A DNA stretch of 64,000 bases from contig JAZNAE010000086.1 in assembly GCA_045586385.1 (NCBI GenBank), positions 9,346 to 73,345 of the forward strand. Reading direction: 5' to 3'. The translations under genes and the position numbers were made by a program. The notes below the pieces were generated by a model that saw nothing but the letters and a program-made list of their open reading frames with translations, was not told where the DNA came from and ran no database searches. This document shows positions 28,863-37,196 of this stretch, one piece after another. Position 1 is the stretch's first letter, and each line of letters begins with the position of its first letter. This DNA is from Suilimivivens sp045586385 (GTDB taxonomy: Bacteria > Bacillota > Clostridia > Lachnospirales > Lachnospiraceae).

Positions 28863-30005
28863 ATGAGAAAGAGAATTTTAGGAATTTTATTAGTAACAAC
28901 AATGGTATTTAGTTTAGTAGGCTGCGGAAACAATGGGACAGGAGCAGAAGTGATTGAACAGACAAGTGAAGTTGAAAGCAGCACAGAAGTGGAAGTGCAG
29001 GCAAGTGAAACTGAAAGTAGCGTAGAAGTGGAAGCACAGGCAAGCGAAGTCGAGACAGAGCTGGCTCAGGAACAGTCTGTTGCAGGAGATGTTAAAGTTG
29101 CCCTTCAAGAAGGAAAGTATGATGAGGCGATTGGGATGCTTGATGAAGCAAAAGCTGATATGGAAGCTGAAGAATATGCATTATTAATGTCAAATGCATA
29201 TCTTTACAAAGAAGATTATGTAGCTGCAGCAGATATTCTGGTAGAAAAAATTGCAGAAACAGATTCACAAGTATTAAAAGACAGACTGGAATATATCAGA
29301 ACTAATACTATAAAACTAGAAACATTAGAATATGATCAGCAAGGTAATATGGTGTATTCAACTACTTATGAATATGATGATGCAGGAAGACTTCTTAAAA
29401 GCATTGGTTTAGATGCTAGTGGAGATCAAACCGGAAATTCAGAATATGAATATGAATATGATGACAAAGGTAATAAAATTAAAGAAGTATATAGTTTAGG
29501 TAATGAGGAGGCTTGGAATTCTGCATTTGACTACACATATAAGGAGGATGGCAGTTTAGAAAGTTTAATCACTTATGACGAAGAGGGAATCATATTGCAT
29601 ATTGATGACTATGATGATTTTGGAAATGTAATAATGAGGACGATGTATAATGAAGGTGAAGTGTTTTCATATTATAAGTATGAATATGACGAAAGTGGAA
29701 GAGAAACAAGCCTAGAGTTTGGTTACGCAACAGGAGAAGTTCAGTATAAAAATACATACGAATACAAAGACGTTAATGGCTTAATTGAAAAGACATGTTA
29801 TGATGAAGAAGGCAATGCAACTGCGTTTTTAAAGATGGATAAAGAAGGGAACGTTGTTTATGATGATACAACAGGTCTTTTTATACTTGAGTATAAATTT
29901 AATTCGCTGAATGACCGGGTATACTATAGTGCAACGGGAAGTGGATTGGATAGCGTTAATGATATAGAGCATACTTATAAATTCATTGGGAATATTGAAG
30001 AGTAA
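28863..30005 (+). CDS. Lipoprotein with TPR-like region and YD-type repeats
   Basis: The lipobox SLVGC lies near residue 20, then three near-identical Glu/Ser/Val-rich repeats (VESSTEVEVQASET-like, about 35-70), a helical TPR-like stretch (GKYDEAIGMLDEAKADME, about 80-140), and at least seven YD-type beta repeats (YEYDDAGRLLK, YEYDDKGNKI, YEYDESGRET). It has 380 aa from ATG 28863 (GAGG upstream). Such repeats form extended surface shells in Rhs-like proteins; here no toxin tip follows. The function is unknown; part of the element's surface cargo. Confidence 0.7.
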   Translation: MRKRILGILLVTTMVFSLVGCGNNGTGAEVIEQTSEVESSTEVEVQASETESSVEVEAQASEVETELAQEQSVAGDVKVALQEGKYDEAIGMLDEAKADMEAEEYALLMSNAYLYKEDYVAAADILVEKIAETDSQVLKDRLEYIRTNTIKLETLEYDQQGNMVYSTTYEYDDAGRLLKSIGLDASGDQTGNSEYEYEYDDKGNKIKEVYSLGNEEAWNSAFDYTYKEDGSLESLITYDEEGIILHIDDYDDFGNVIMRTMYNEGEVFSYYKYEYDESGRETSLEFGYATGEVQYKNTYEYKDVNGLIEKTCYDEEGNATAFLKMDKEGNVVYDDTTGLFILEYKFNSLNDRVYYSATGSGLDSVNDIEHTYKFIGNIEE

Positions 30006-30073
30006 GTTTAGGTTTATAATACAAGAAGATTGAGATTTAAGTTTAAGGGGTCAGGGTAAGGAGTAGATTACAT

Positions 30074-32353
30074 ATGAAGACATCACCTGAATTACAAAAG
30101 GCAGTAGCGGAATATCAGAAAGGCAGTGTGGAAGCATTCAACACTATTTATGAGCAGTCATATAAATATTTACATACATGTGTCATTCATGTAGTGAAAA
30201 ATGAAGATATGGCAATGGATATGTTACAAGAAACCTATTTGGAAATCAGCAAGAGCATTTCGCAGTTAAAGAGTACAGAAGATTTCCTTAGTTGGGCAGC
30301 TATGATTGCCAACAGAAAATGTTTTGCACATTTGAAGAAGCAGAAGGATGTGTTGCTTGACGGAAGTAATTTGGGTGGTGAAGGTGACTTGTCAGATAGT
30401 GTAGGGGACTACTTTGAGAACATAGCTGACAGTGAAGAATTTATTCCTGAGACAGTGTTGCAAGATAGAGAGAAACAACGTCTGATTAAGGAAATCATTG
30501 ACGGTTTAAATGACATGCAGAGACTGTGTGTAATCGGCTTTTATTACAATGAGCAAAAGCAGGAAGAGATAGCAGAGGAACTTGGAATTCCGGTGAATAC
30601 GGTAAAGAGCCATTTAAACAGAGCAAAGGCTAAAATCAAAGAGGCAGTAGTGGAACTGGATGTAAAGAAGGGAACAAGACTTTACAGCGTTGCACCATTT
30701 ATGTTATTATTCTTGGATTTGGAAGCGCAAGCCTGCGAGAAAATTCCCGTTGAAGTGTTACTGGGAGAAAGATTCGCACAAGCCAGTGCAACTGCAGGGA
30801 CCGGAGCTGTCGGCAGTATAGAAGCAGCAACTAAAACTACTAAGCTGATGACTTCTCTGATTAAGAAGAGATTAATGATCGCAGCCATTGTAACAGGAAG
30901 TGTTGCCATAGTAGGAAGTGCGGTTCTCTTATTATCACCCAAGGGAAAAAATGGATATTTGGAAGTACAACAAACAGAATATACAGATACAGAAGAATCT
31001 TTGCAAGAGATGCCTCTAACCAAGGAACCTACAATTTCACAGGAAGCAGAACCTGTAGAAACTCCAAATGCGGAAGCAAAAGAAGTAGAAGAACCAATAG
31101 TAAAGCAGGCTGATATTTCTCCTATAGAGATATCCAATGAATATCGGATTATTGGATATGGAAATCAGGGACTTATTCCTGCAATTAATAAAGATGAGAA
31201 GTATGGATTGATCACATACGATAACCGGATAGTTGTTCCCTTTGAATATGATAATGCCTGTGAAATGGTTAATGAGGAAGGGTATTCGTGGTTTGCTGAC
31301 GAACAGGGTAGTTATGTATTTGATAGAGAAGGAAATGAGATATTCAGCACACAATACAGCATTGCGTCAATCAACGAAGGCGTTATTCTGGTAGTGGAAG
31401 AATTATGGGAAGGAACAGTGTTTTCGTATTATGACATGCAGGGAAATTTAATATATACGAATGGAACAGAACCAGATATAGATGCCGGTGCTGTGGGATT
31501 TAATGAAGGCTATGCCTTTTTTATGGATGGTGAGACCACACGCTTATTTATGGATGGTAGTATAGAATGCTTAGCTGACATTTTGTATCCGCCGCAACCG
31601 GTTAAGGAGAGTAATTCCAGAGTTGTTGTTAATAGTACGGGCGATAGTTTTCTTTTGGAAATTCCCATAGGAGCCGTGAAAAATGGATATTATCTGGAAC
31701 GTGGAATACCTGCATCATCGGAAAGCACAGGAATTTATACATTAAGAAATGCAAGCGATTATTCAGCGGTTATTTTTGATATCAGTTGCGTGTTTAATGA
31801 AGAAGGAATGAGTTTTTCACAGGAAAACGGATATGGAGGAATCGTCAGTTATTTGGACGACGGTAATTATTATATGAATAACGGAACTGTTCTTTGCGTT
31901 AAACTGTGGAAGAATGGAGATGAGATATATTATTTAATTGATGCTTCTAAACTGGAAGAGAGAACCTTTGAAGATTTTCGGGCATCTGTTACCGGCAGCT
32001 TTTCAGATGAACAATATTGGGACTTTGATCGTACGATACTTACAGAGGAAGCATTGCTTGCAAAAGCAGATGATATTCGTATAAGTGATGAAGAGCATTG
32101 GTTGATAAAGCAGGGAGCACAGTTCCATTTTATTGATCATGCCGGAAATATTGTTGCGACGTATGATGCTGCCACTGAATTTTTTGACGGAAAAGCACTT
32201 GTACAGCAGGATGGTATGGCATATATAATTGACAGCAATTTCCAAATAGTAAATGAACTTGGTAAGACCAGAGGCATTTCGGGCTATGGAGAATTGGTGA
32301 AAGTATCAACAAAAGAAAATATCGTTGGAAACGTATATTTACTGAATAATTAA
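30074..32353 (+). CDS. ECF-like sigma factor fused to membrane helix and WG-like repeats
   Basis: Residues about 1-190 are a sigma-70 family factor: region 2 (MAMDMLQETYLEISKSI) and region 4 with helix-turn-helix (QEEIAEELGIPVNTVKSHL). After a linker a basic segment leads into one membrane helix (about 272-292, LMIAAIVTGSVAIVGSAVLL). Outside follow a Glu-rich spacer and WG/KWG-like repeats (about 375-500, GLIPAINKDEKYGLITYDNR), then a further beta-rich domain to residue 759. This is one continuous frame, so a sigma factor seems tethered to an external sensor. It may activate the two matched ECF-type promoters of the element; that link is inferred. Confidence 0.75.
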   Translation: MKTSPELQKAVAEYQKGSVEAFNTIYEQSYKYLHTCVIHVVKNEDMAMDMLQETYLEISKSISQLKSTEDFLSWAAMIANRKCFAHLKKQKDVLLDGSNLGGEGDLSDSVGDYFENIADSEEFIPETVLQDREKQRLIKEIIDGLNDMQRLCVIGFYYNEQKQEEIAEELGIPVNTVKSHLNRAKAKIKEAVVELDVKKGTRLYSVAPFMLLFLDLEAQACEKIPVEVLLGERFAQASATAGTGAVGSIEAATKTTKLMTSLIKKRLMIAAIVTGSVAIVGSAVLLLSPKGKNGYLEVQQTEYTDTEESLQEMPLTKEPTISQEAEPVETPNAEAKEVEEPIVKQADISPIEISNEYRIIGYGNQGLIPAINKDEKYGLITYDNRIVVPFEYDNACEMVNEEGYSWFADEQGSYVFDREGNEIFSTQYSIASINEGVILVVEELWEGTVFSYYDMQGNLIYTNGTEPDIDAGAVGFNEGYAFFMDGETTRLFMDGSIECLADILYPPQPVKESNSRVVVNSTGDSFLLEIPIGAVKNGYYLERGIPASSESTGIYTLRNASDYSAVIFDISCVFNEEGMSFSQENGYGGIVSYLDDGNYYMNNGTVLCVKLWKNGDEIYYLIDASKLEERTFEDFRASVTGSFSDEQYWDFDRTILTEEALLAKADDIRISDEEHWLIKQGAQFHFIDHAGNIVATYDAATEFFDGKALVQQDGMAYIIDSNFQIVNELGKTRGISGYGELVKVSTKENIVGNVYLLNN

Positions 32354-32376
32354 GTAAGAGGTTTCATACATATAAA

Positions 32377-32409
32377 ATAAAGCTATCCTCAAAGAGATAG
32401 CTTTATTTT
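32377..32409. terminator. Bidirectional terminator between sigma fusion and Xre repressor
   Basis: AAAGCTATC (about 32380-32388) pairs with GATAGCTTT (32396-32404), with T runs on both strands. It serves the convergent genes on either side and overlaps the last codons of the repressor. Confidence 0.8.
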
Positions 32410-32699
32410 TGTTTCATAACATTAATCAAAGATTGCAGAGCATGTAACTCATTTGAGTTTAAGCCATCAACATCTAAAACAACAGAAGGTTTATCAGAAA
32501 CCTTTCCTAAAAGATAGTCAGTACTGCATTTATACAAATAGGATAAAGCCAAGAGATTTTCGGTACTGGGCGTACGTTCGCCGGTCTCATAACCACTAAC
32601 GACAGAGGGTGAAATACCTAGTTTAGTGGCAACTTCCTTCTGGGAAAGATGATTCATCATCCTCAATTCTTTTAATTTATCCGGTAAGTCTTTAATCAT
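32403..32699 (-). CDS. Xre-family HTH repressor
   Basis: A 98-aa DNA-binding protein. The N-terminal helix-turn-helix (about 8-62) has LSQKEVATKLGISPSVVSGYE and RTPSTENLLALSYLYKCSTDYLLG, the standard cro/C1-type fold; the C-terminal tail may mediate dimerisation. It is divergent from the small gene at 32889 and probably controls genes of the element, as repressors of integrative elements do. Confidence 0.85.
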   Translation of the reverse strand: MIKDLPDKLKELRMMNHLSQKEVATKLGISPSVVSGYETGERTPSTENLLALSYLYKCSTDYLLGKVSDKPSVVLDVDGLNSNELHALQSLINVMKQK

Positions 32700-32812
32700 A
32701 TTGTGTTATCCTCCTACACTCATTGTAAATTACATAAAAACGCATGTGGTGTATCGCAAAGACACTCAAAGAATAGTTATATGCAATAAATAAAATATAA
32801 TTGGTATTTCTT

Positions 32813-32843
32813 TGCAACTTTTTTGAAATTTACATTCTCTATA
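32813..32843 (+). promoter_or_regulatory. ECF-type promoter, copy 2 (element)
   Basis: TGCAACTTTTTT at 32813 and CTCTATA at 32837-32843, again with 18 bp between TGCAAC and CTCTATA. A dyad TTTACATT/AAATGTAA surrounds the -10 box. Faces the gene at 32889. Confidence 0.55.
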
Positions 32844-32888
32844 TAAATGTAAGTGAGAAAAAAATAATAAGGGCAGGTAATAATAAAA

Positions 32889-33149
32889 ATGAGCAAAGAA
32901 AGAATTAAGATTAATGGCATTGTAACGGAAGAAGTAATTCAGAATGAGAATCAGAGTCATTACAAAGTAAACTCCGGTGGAAAAGAATATGAAATTACTT
33001 CAACAGGCAGACAAGCAATTAAAGATAACCTGTTTATCAGAAAAGGTCAACACATGGTAATTGAGGGAAAAGAAACATCAGTAAAAAGAAATGTGTTATC
33101 AGAGAAGGCGAAGATTCTTTTAAAAGTAGGAGGTGACTTGGATGGATGA
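32889..33149 (+). CDS. Small basic protein of unknown function
   Basis: An 86-aa soluble protein with no signal peptide. The beta-rich pattern (RIKINGIVTEEVIQNENQ, HYKVNSGGKEYEI, GQHMVIEGKE) could form an OB-like fold, but no family is recognised. It lies behind ECF-type promoter copy 2 and overlaps the next small gene by 8 bp (ATGGATGA), so the two are probably a translational pair. Confidence 0.55.
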   Translation: MSKERIKINGIVTEEVIQNENQSHYKVNSGGKEYEITSTGRQAIKDNLFIRKGQHMVIEGKETSVKRNVLSEKAKILLKVGGDLDG

Positions 33150-33285
33150 GAAACTACAAGATATAATCAGCATAATTAGTTTATTAGAAACAGATATGGA
33201 ACAGGAGAAAGCAGCAGAAGTACATATTAGAACAGTAAAAGTAATACATAAAATGATTTTAGAAGTTTTGAATAAAGAACACTAA
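33142..33285 (+). CDS. Small helical protein (47 aa)
   Basis: It starts MDEKLQDIISIISLLETDME, is charged and predicted helical, and overlaps the end of the preceding small gene by 8 bp with AGGAGG about 8 bp before its ATG. No known family is recognised. The overlap and ribosome site support a real gene. Confidence 0.5.
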   Translation: MDEKLQDIISIISLLETDMEQEKAAEVHIRTVKVIHKMILEVLNKEH

Positions 33286-33333
33286 AAGCGTTGATTAAAA
33301 CACTGAATAGTCATAAAATAAGGAGAGAAAACG

Positions 33334-34197
33334 ATGAAAAAGAGATTATTAGTAGTAATGAGTTTAGTTTTAGCAATGGGATTGGTTGCATGTGGAAGTA
33401 AAGAGACTTCAGTGGATTCAGATGCAGAACGTATAGCAGAATTAGAAAAAGAATTAGAGGAGTTAAAAGCACAGCAGGCAGAAGAAGTTGAGGAACAAGA
33501 AGAAGTGGTTGAAGAGACAGAAGTGGATGGAGAAACATGGACAGATGATACAATCATTGCTTTTACAGATCGAGATATGCTTGAAAAAGTAAGGGAAATA
33601 ACAGGGGTAACAGAAAGAGATATTACATATGGAGATGTAAAGTATATAACAGAATTTAATTCAGGTACCATTGGATATAGTAATATTGAACCAATTAAAT
33701 ATTTTACATCATTAAAGGTATTAACAATTGGCTCTGAGAGTGGAATTGAACCAATTGGAAATCTGATTAATCTTGAAAAGATAAATATTACATGTATAGG
33801 AGAGACTGATAATATAGATGCAATAGCCAATTTGAAAAGTGTCAAGGAATTATGGATTAATGGAAACAAATTAAAGGACATAAGTGCAGTAGGGCATTTG
33901 CCAAATATTGAAAAACTTACACTTAATTGTTGTTATCTAATAGAAGATATTAATTGGATTAATAAATGTAGTAAATTGGAAACAATTGATTTTTCCAGTT
34001 GTAACAGTTTGACAGATATAGAAATTATTAGTGAACTCCCAAATGTGAAAAATGTAATAATTAGCGGATGCGATAACATTGCTTCAGCTGATTTTGTTAA
34101 TAAAATGGCATTGGAATATGTAAATATATATGGCTGTGAGAAAATAGAAGATATTAAAATAGGGAGACATCCTGGTGAAGCAGCAGCTGATATGTAG
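33334..34197 (+). CDS. Lipoprotein with leucine-rich repeats
   Basis: The lipobox LVACG is near residue 20. A coiled-coil segment of Glu/Lys/Leu (about 28-60) is followed by internalin-like 22-residue repeats (for example NLINLEKINITC, NLKSVKELWINGNKLKDISAV, HLPNIEKLTLNC, ELPNVKNVIISGC) from about 120 to 280. It has 287 aa. Binding to a surface ligand is plausible. It is the third exported protein of the element. Confidence 0.75.
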   Translation: MKKRLLVVMSLVLAMGLVACGSKETSVDSDAERIAELEKELEELKAQQAEEVEEQEEVVEETEVDGETWTDDTIIAFTDRDMLEKVREITGVTERDITYGDVKYITEFNSGTIGYSNIEPIKYFTSLKVLTIGSESGIEPIGNLINLEKINITCIGETDNIDAIANLKSVKELWINGNKLKDISAVGHLPNIEKLTLNCCYLIEDINWINKCSKLETIDFSSCNSLTDIEIISELPNVKNVIISGCDNIASADFVNKMALEYVNIYGCEKIEDIKIGRHPGEAAADM

Positions 34198-34261
34198 AAC
34201 AGAACAATTAGTTTAAAGTTAAAAATATGAATAAAGCAAGAGGAACATAAAAATATAGTTT

Positions 34262-34298
34262 AAAGGTAACTACCAAGAAGGTGGTTGCCTTTTATCTT
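34262..34298 (+). terminator. Terminator after the LRR lipoprotein
   Basis: A 13-bp stem (34262-34274 with 34280-34292, two G-U pairs) with loop AAGAA and a T-rich end. Confidence 0.8.
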
Positions 34299-34439
34299 TG
34301 AGAATATAAAAATTTATTTGTTTATAAGTCTATCCACATTAAGAAAAACATGACATATTCAAAAATGAACAAGCATACACATAGATAACTAAGTTTATGA
34401 GGTATATGTTCATTGCAAAAAATATGTAACAGTACAGGT

Positions 34440-34571
34440 ATGGATAGGGTAAAAAAGCAACTACTTATGAATATATCCGAGATACTTAATGAAAAGGGGT
34501 TAATCAGTAACGAAGAAAAAAAACATATGAAAGTTATTGTAAGCAATAACAAAAAAGAACCAATGACATGA
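34440..34571 (+). CDS. Small ORF upstream of the recombinase (43 aa)
   Basis: MDRVKKQLLMNISEILNEKG then LISNEEKKHMKVIV: a short helical SHOCT-like protein. Small genes of this kind often precede large serine recombinases in Firmicutes elements, and some recombination directionality factors are this small, so it is a candidate; no direct evidence exists. A hairpin GAGTTCCTA/TAGGAACTC (34570-34600) separates it from the recombinase. The remaining intergenic sequence 34300-34439 shows nothing else. Confidence 0.45.
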   Translation: MDRVKKQLLMNISEILNEKGLISNEEKKHMKVIVSNNKKEPMT

Positions 34572-34623
34572 GTTCCTAGTGCAAAAGCATTAGGAACTCA
34601 TTTGGTATCTGGAGGAATAATAA

Positions 34624-36447
34624 GTGAGAGCAGTTATTTATAATAGATGTTCCACAGAAGAGGAAGCTCAGATTAATGCCTTAGATATTCAAGCGGCAGA
34701 AAGTAGAGAAATCGTAAATACAAAAGGGTGGACTCTTGTTGACCAATATATTGAATCAGAGTCGGGAACATCAACACAGAAGAGAACAGAATATCAACGC
34801 TTACTAGAAGATATGGAGCTTGATAAATTTGATGTAATTGTAATCAAATCAATAGATAGACTGATGCGTTCTACTATGGATTGGTATTTATTCATTTATA
34901 AACTTACACAGTACAATAAAAAACTATATATGTATATTGATAGTAAGTTTTATACACCAGATGAAAGTTTAATTAATGGACTTAAGGCTATATTGGCAGA
35001 GGAATTTAGTAGAGAACTTTCTAAGAAAATTAAGAATGCACATAGAAGAAGACAGACTAAAAAATCCGGAATCAACATTACCAGACCAATGTTTGGTTGG
35101 AACAAAGTTTCAAAAAATGTTTTTGAAATTAATGAAGATGAAGCATACTATTACAGATTAGCATATGCACTAGTAAAGGATGGTATGGGATTCTATAGAC
35201 TAGCTAAGTTTATGTATGACGAGGGTGTACGCGGTAAGGATGGAAAAAGAATATCGGAAACACAGTGGAGAAAGATGCTTTTTTCAACAAGAGCCTATGG
35301 AACAGTAATATTTCATACTAAAGAATATGATTTTGAAGCAAAAAGATTTATTAATATACCTGAAGAAAACTGGATATATTTTGATAATGCTTTACCTCCA
35401 ATAATTAGTAAAGAATATTACGAAGAAGTAATGAAGTCACTTAAAGAAAGAACAATAGAAAATAAGTTTGTAAATTATTCAAGAGATATGTCAATGGTAG
35501 GTTTACATGAACTATCAGGAAAATTAATTTGCAGTGAGTGTGGAGCAGTATTTTATCGTTCTAAATTAGGTCATGATACTAATACTATGGATATTTGGAA
35601 ATGTTCTACTGCATTCAAACATGGTAAAAAAACAGAAGAGAACATAGATGGATGTAATAATATACATTTAGTAGAAGAAACAATACTAAAACAGATTGAA
35701 GAAGCATGTAAGCAGCATTATGATACACTATTTGGTTATGAAGAAAACATTATTGATGAAACACTAAACGCATTAAAACAAGTGTTTAGAAGTAGTAACC
35801 ATGAAAAAGAATTGGAGAAACACACGAGAGAATTAGAAAAGCTAGAGAAAAAGAAAACATTACTTTTTGAGAAATTAATGGATGAAGTTATTAGTGATAG
35901 TGACTTTATAAAATTTAATAATGACATATCAGAGAAAATCGAATCAACTCAATCTATTATTGAAGACATAAAAAATAAGATGGTTGAATATAATGATTAT
36001 GAGGAACGCCTGGTGAAAATCAAAGAGTCATTAGCTAAAGAGATTGTAACAAAGGCAAAAACAAAAGAACTAATTGCACGTATTAAAAGGATTGTAGTAT
36101 ATCCGGATAAAACATTGGAAATTGAGTTTGATAAACTGAAAATTCTGAGCCTCATAAGTGTTTATACAGACTCATTATTAGAGGAAGAAGTAACAGATAA
36201 ACTAACTAAGATAACAATTACATATGAGCACAAGTTCAAGATGGAAAGAGATAGAGAAAGTATGAATAAAATGACACTGGATTTCTTTCGTGAGAATCCG
36301 GAAGCTAAACTAAGAGAACTTGTTAAAAAAAGTAGTAAATCCGAATCCTATGTAAATAAGACTATTCGTATGTTAAAAGATGCAGGCTTGCTGCGATATG
36401 AAAGATATGGTAATCATACAGGGAAGTGGATTGTAACCGAACAATAA
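34624..36447 (+). CDS. Large serine recombinase
   Basis: Site-specific integrase/excisionase of 607 aa. The N-terminal resolvase domain has the catalytic Ser in YNRCSTEEE (about 10) and the Arg-rich SIDRLMRSTMDW (about 78-90). A recombinase domain (about 150-260), zinc ribbon (CSECG and paired Cys near 300-345) and coiled coil (about 380-460) follow. The last 65 residues add a winged-helix-like part (AKLRELVKKSSKSESYVNKTIRML), unusual for the family. Start GTG at 34624 with GGAGG 8 bp upstream. It lies 94 bp from the right att site and should act at the TGTAA copies. Confidence 0.93.
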   Translation: MRAVIYNRCSTEEEAQINALDIQAAESREIVNTKGWTLVDQYIESESGTSTQKRTEYQRLLEDMELDKFDVIVIKSIDRLMRSTMDWYLFIYKLTQYNKKLYMYIDSKFYTPDESLINGLKAILAEEFSRELSKKIKNAHRRRQTKKSGINITRPMFGWNKVSKNVFEINEDEAYYYRLAYALVKDGMGFYRLAKFMYDEGVRGKDGKRISETQWRKMLFSTRAYGTVIFHTKEYDFEAKRFINIPEENWIYFDNALPPIISKEYYEEVMKSLKERTIENKFVNYSRDMSMVGLHELSGKLICSECGAVFYRSKLGHDTNTMDIWKCSTAFKHGKKTEENIDGCNNIHLVEETILKQIEEACKQHYDTLFGYEENIIDETLNALKQVFRSSNHEKELEKHTRELEKLEKKKTLLFEKLMDEVISDSDFIKFNNDISEKIESTQSIIEDIKNKMVEYNDYEERLVKIKESLAKEIVTKAKTKELIARIKRIVVYPDKTLEIEFDKLKILSLISVYTDSLLEEEVTDKLTKITITYEHKFKMERDRESMNKMTLDFFRENPEAKLRELVKKSSKSESYVNKTIRMLKDAGLLRYERYGNHTGKWIVTEQ

Positions 36448-36467
36448 AAACGACAAAATAATATAGT

Positions 36468-36500
36468 AATAGGATTCTGTAGAATCCTATTATTTTTATT
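36468..36500 (+). terminator. Terminator after the serine recombinase
   Basis: AATAGGATTCT pairs with AGAATCCTATT (36481-36491) and is followed by TTTTTATTT. It lies 41 bp inside the right att site. Confidence 0.85.
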
Positions 36501-36543
36501 TGATTTAGAGTTGTTCAGAGGGTGATTTTTCAGTAATCTTTGT

Positions 36544-37185
36544 AACCCGGTGTTTATTACAGTGGGGATGCGACTGGGAGTGGATAACTATTATAAATAT
36601 TTTCAAAAATTCGGACTGATGAAAAAAACAGGAGTAGATTTGCCGGGAGAAGCAGGAACCATTATGCATAAAAAAGAAAATATGAAAGCAGTCGAGCTTG
36701 CCACAGTATCTTTCGGGCAATCCTTTCAAATCAGTCCACTGCAGCTTGCAACAACGGTATCATCCATTGTAAATGGCGGAAACAGGGTGACACCTCATCT
36801 GGCAGTGATGACCTCGGACAGAGATGGAAATAACAGTAAAAAGTTTTCTTATCAGGTACAAAAAGGGATTGTTTCAAAGGAAACTTCGGAAACCATGCAA
36901 ATGATATTGGAGAAGGTGGTTGCAGAAGGAAGCGGTAGTAACGGTTACGTGGAAAATGCAAGAGTGGGTGGCAAAACAGCAACAAGCCAAACCCTTCCCA
37001 GAGGAACAGGAAGATATATTGCTTCCTTTGTGGGATTTGCACCCGCAGATGACCCACAGGTACTTGCCCTTACCATTATTCATAATCCCAAAGGGGTTTA
37101 CTATGGCGGACAGGTGGCAGCACCGGTGGTGAGACAGCTTTTTGAAAATATTCTTCCTTATTTGGGAGAAATGGATTATAATTGA
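36544..37185 (+). CDS. spoVD: 3' part of split SpoVD-type penicillin-binding protein
   Basis: Continues the PBP frame from Asn364 of SxN (NPVFITVGMRLGVDNYY), through GKTGVDLPGEAG-like sequence (KKTGVDLPGEAGTI), to the third motif, which reads KTA in GGKTATSQTL (about residue 507) rather than KTG. It ends 213 residues after the junction, giving 576 aa in the rejoined protein; no PASTA domain. There is no start codon or ribosome site at the junction; the first internal Met is near 36550 without a convincing ribosome site. mraY starts 11 bp after its stop. Confidence 0.85.
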   Translation, partial: NPVFITVGMRLGVDNYYKYFQKFGLMKKTGVDLPGEAGTIMHKKENMKAVELATVSFGQSFQISPLQLATTVSSIVNGGNRVTPHLAVMTSDRDGNNSKKFSYQVQKGIVSKETSETMQMILEKVVAEGSGSNGYVENARVGGKTATSQTLPRGTGRYIASFVGFAPADDPQVLALTIIHNPKGVYYGGQVAAPVVRQLFENILPYLGEMDYN

Positions 37186-37196
37186 GAGGTGCAGAC

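Larger units (their letters stand above)
27751..36545. mobile_element. 8.79-kb serine-recombinase element inserted in spoVD
   Basis: TGTAA at 27751-27755 and 36541-36545 are the only shared bases at the two junctions, typical of large serine recombinase att sites. The distance between copies is 8,790 bp. Joining them gives AACAGCTGTAACCCGGTG, coding N-S-C-N-P-V without a frame change. Contents in order: secreted protein, YD-like lipoprotein, sigma-WG fusion, Xre repressor (minus), two small ORFs, LRR lipoprotein, small ORF, recombinase at the right end. No phage structural or conjugation genes are seen. The layout is like sporulation intervening (skin-type) elements. Confidence 0.88.
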
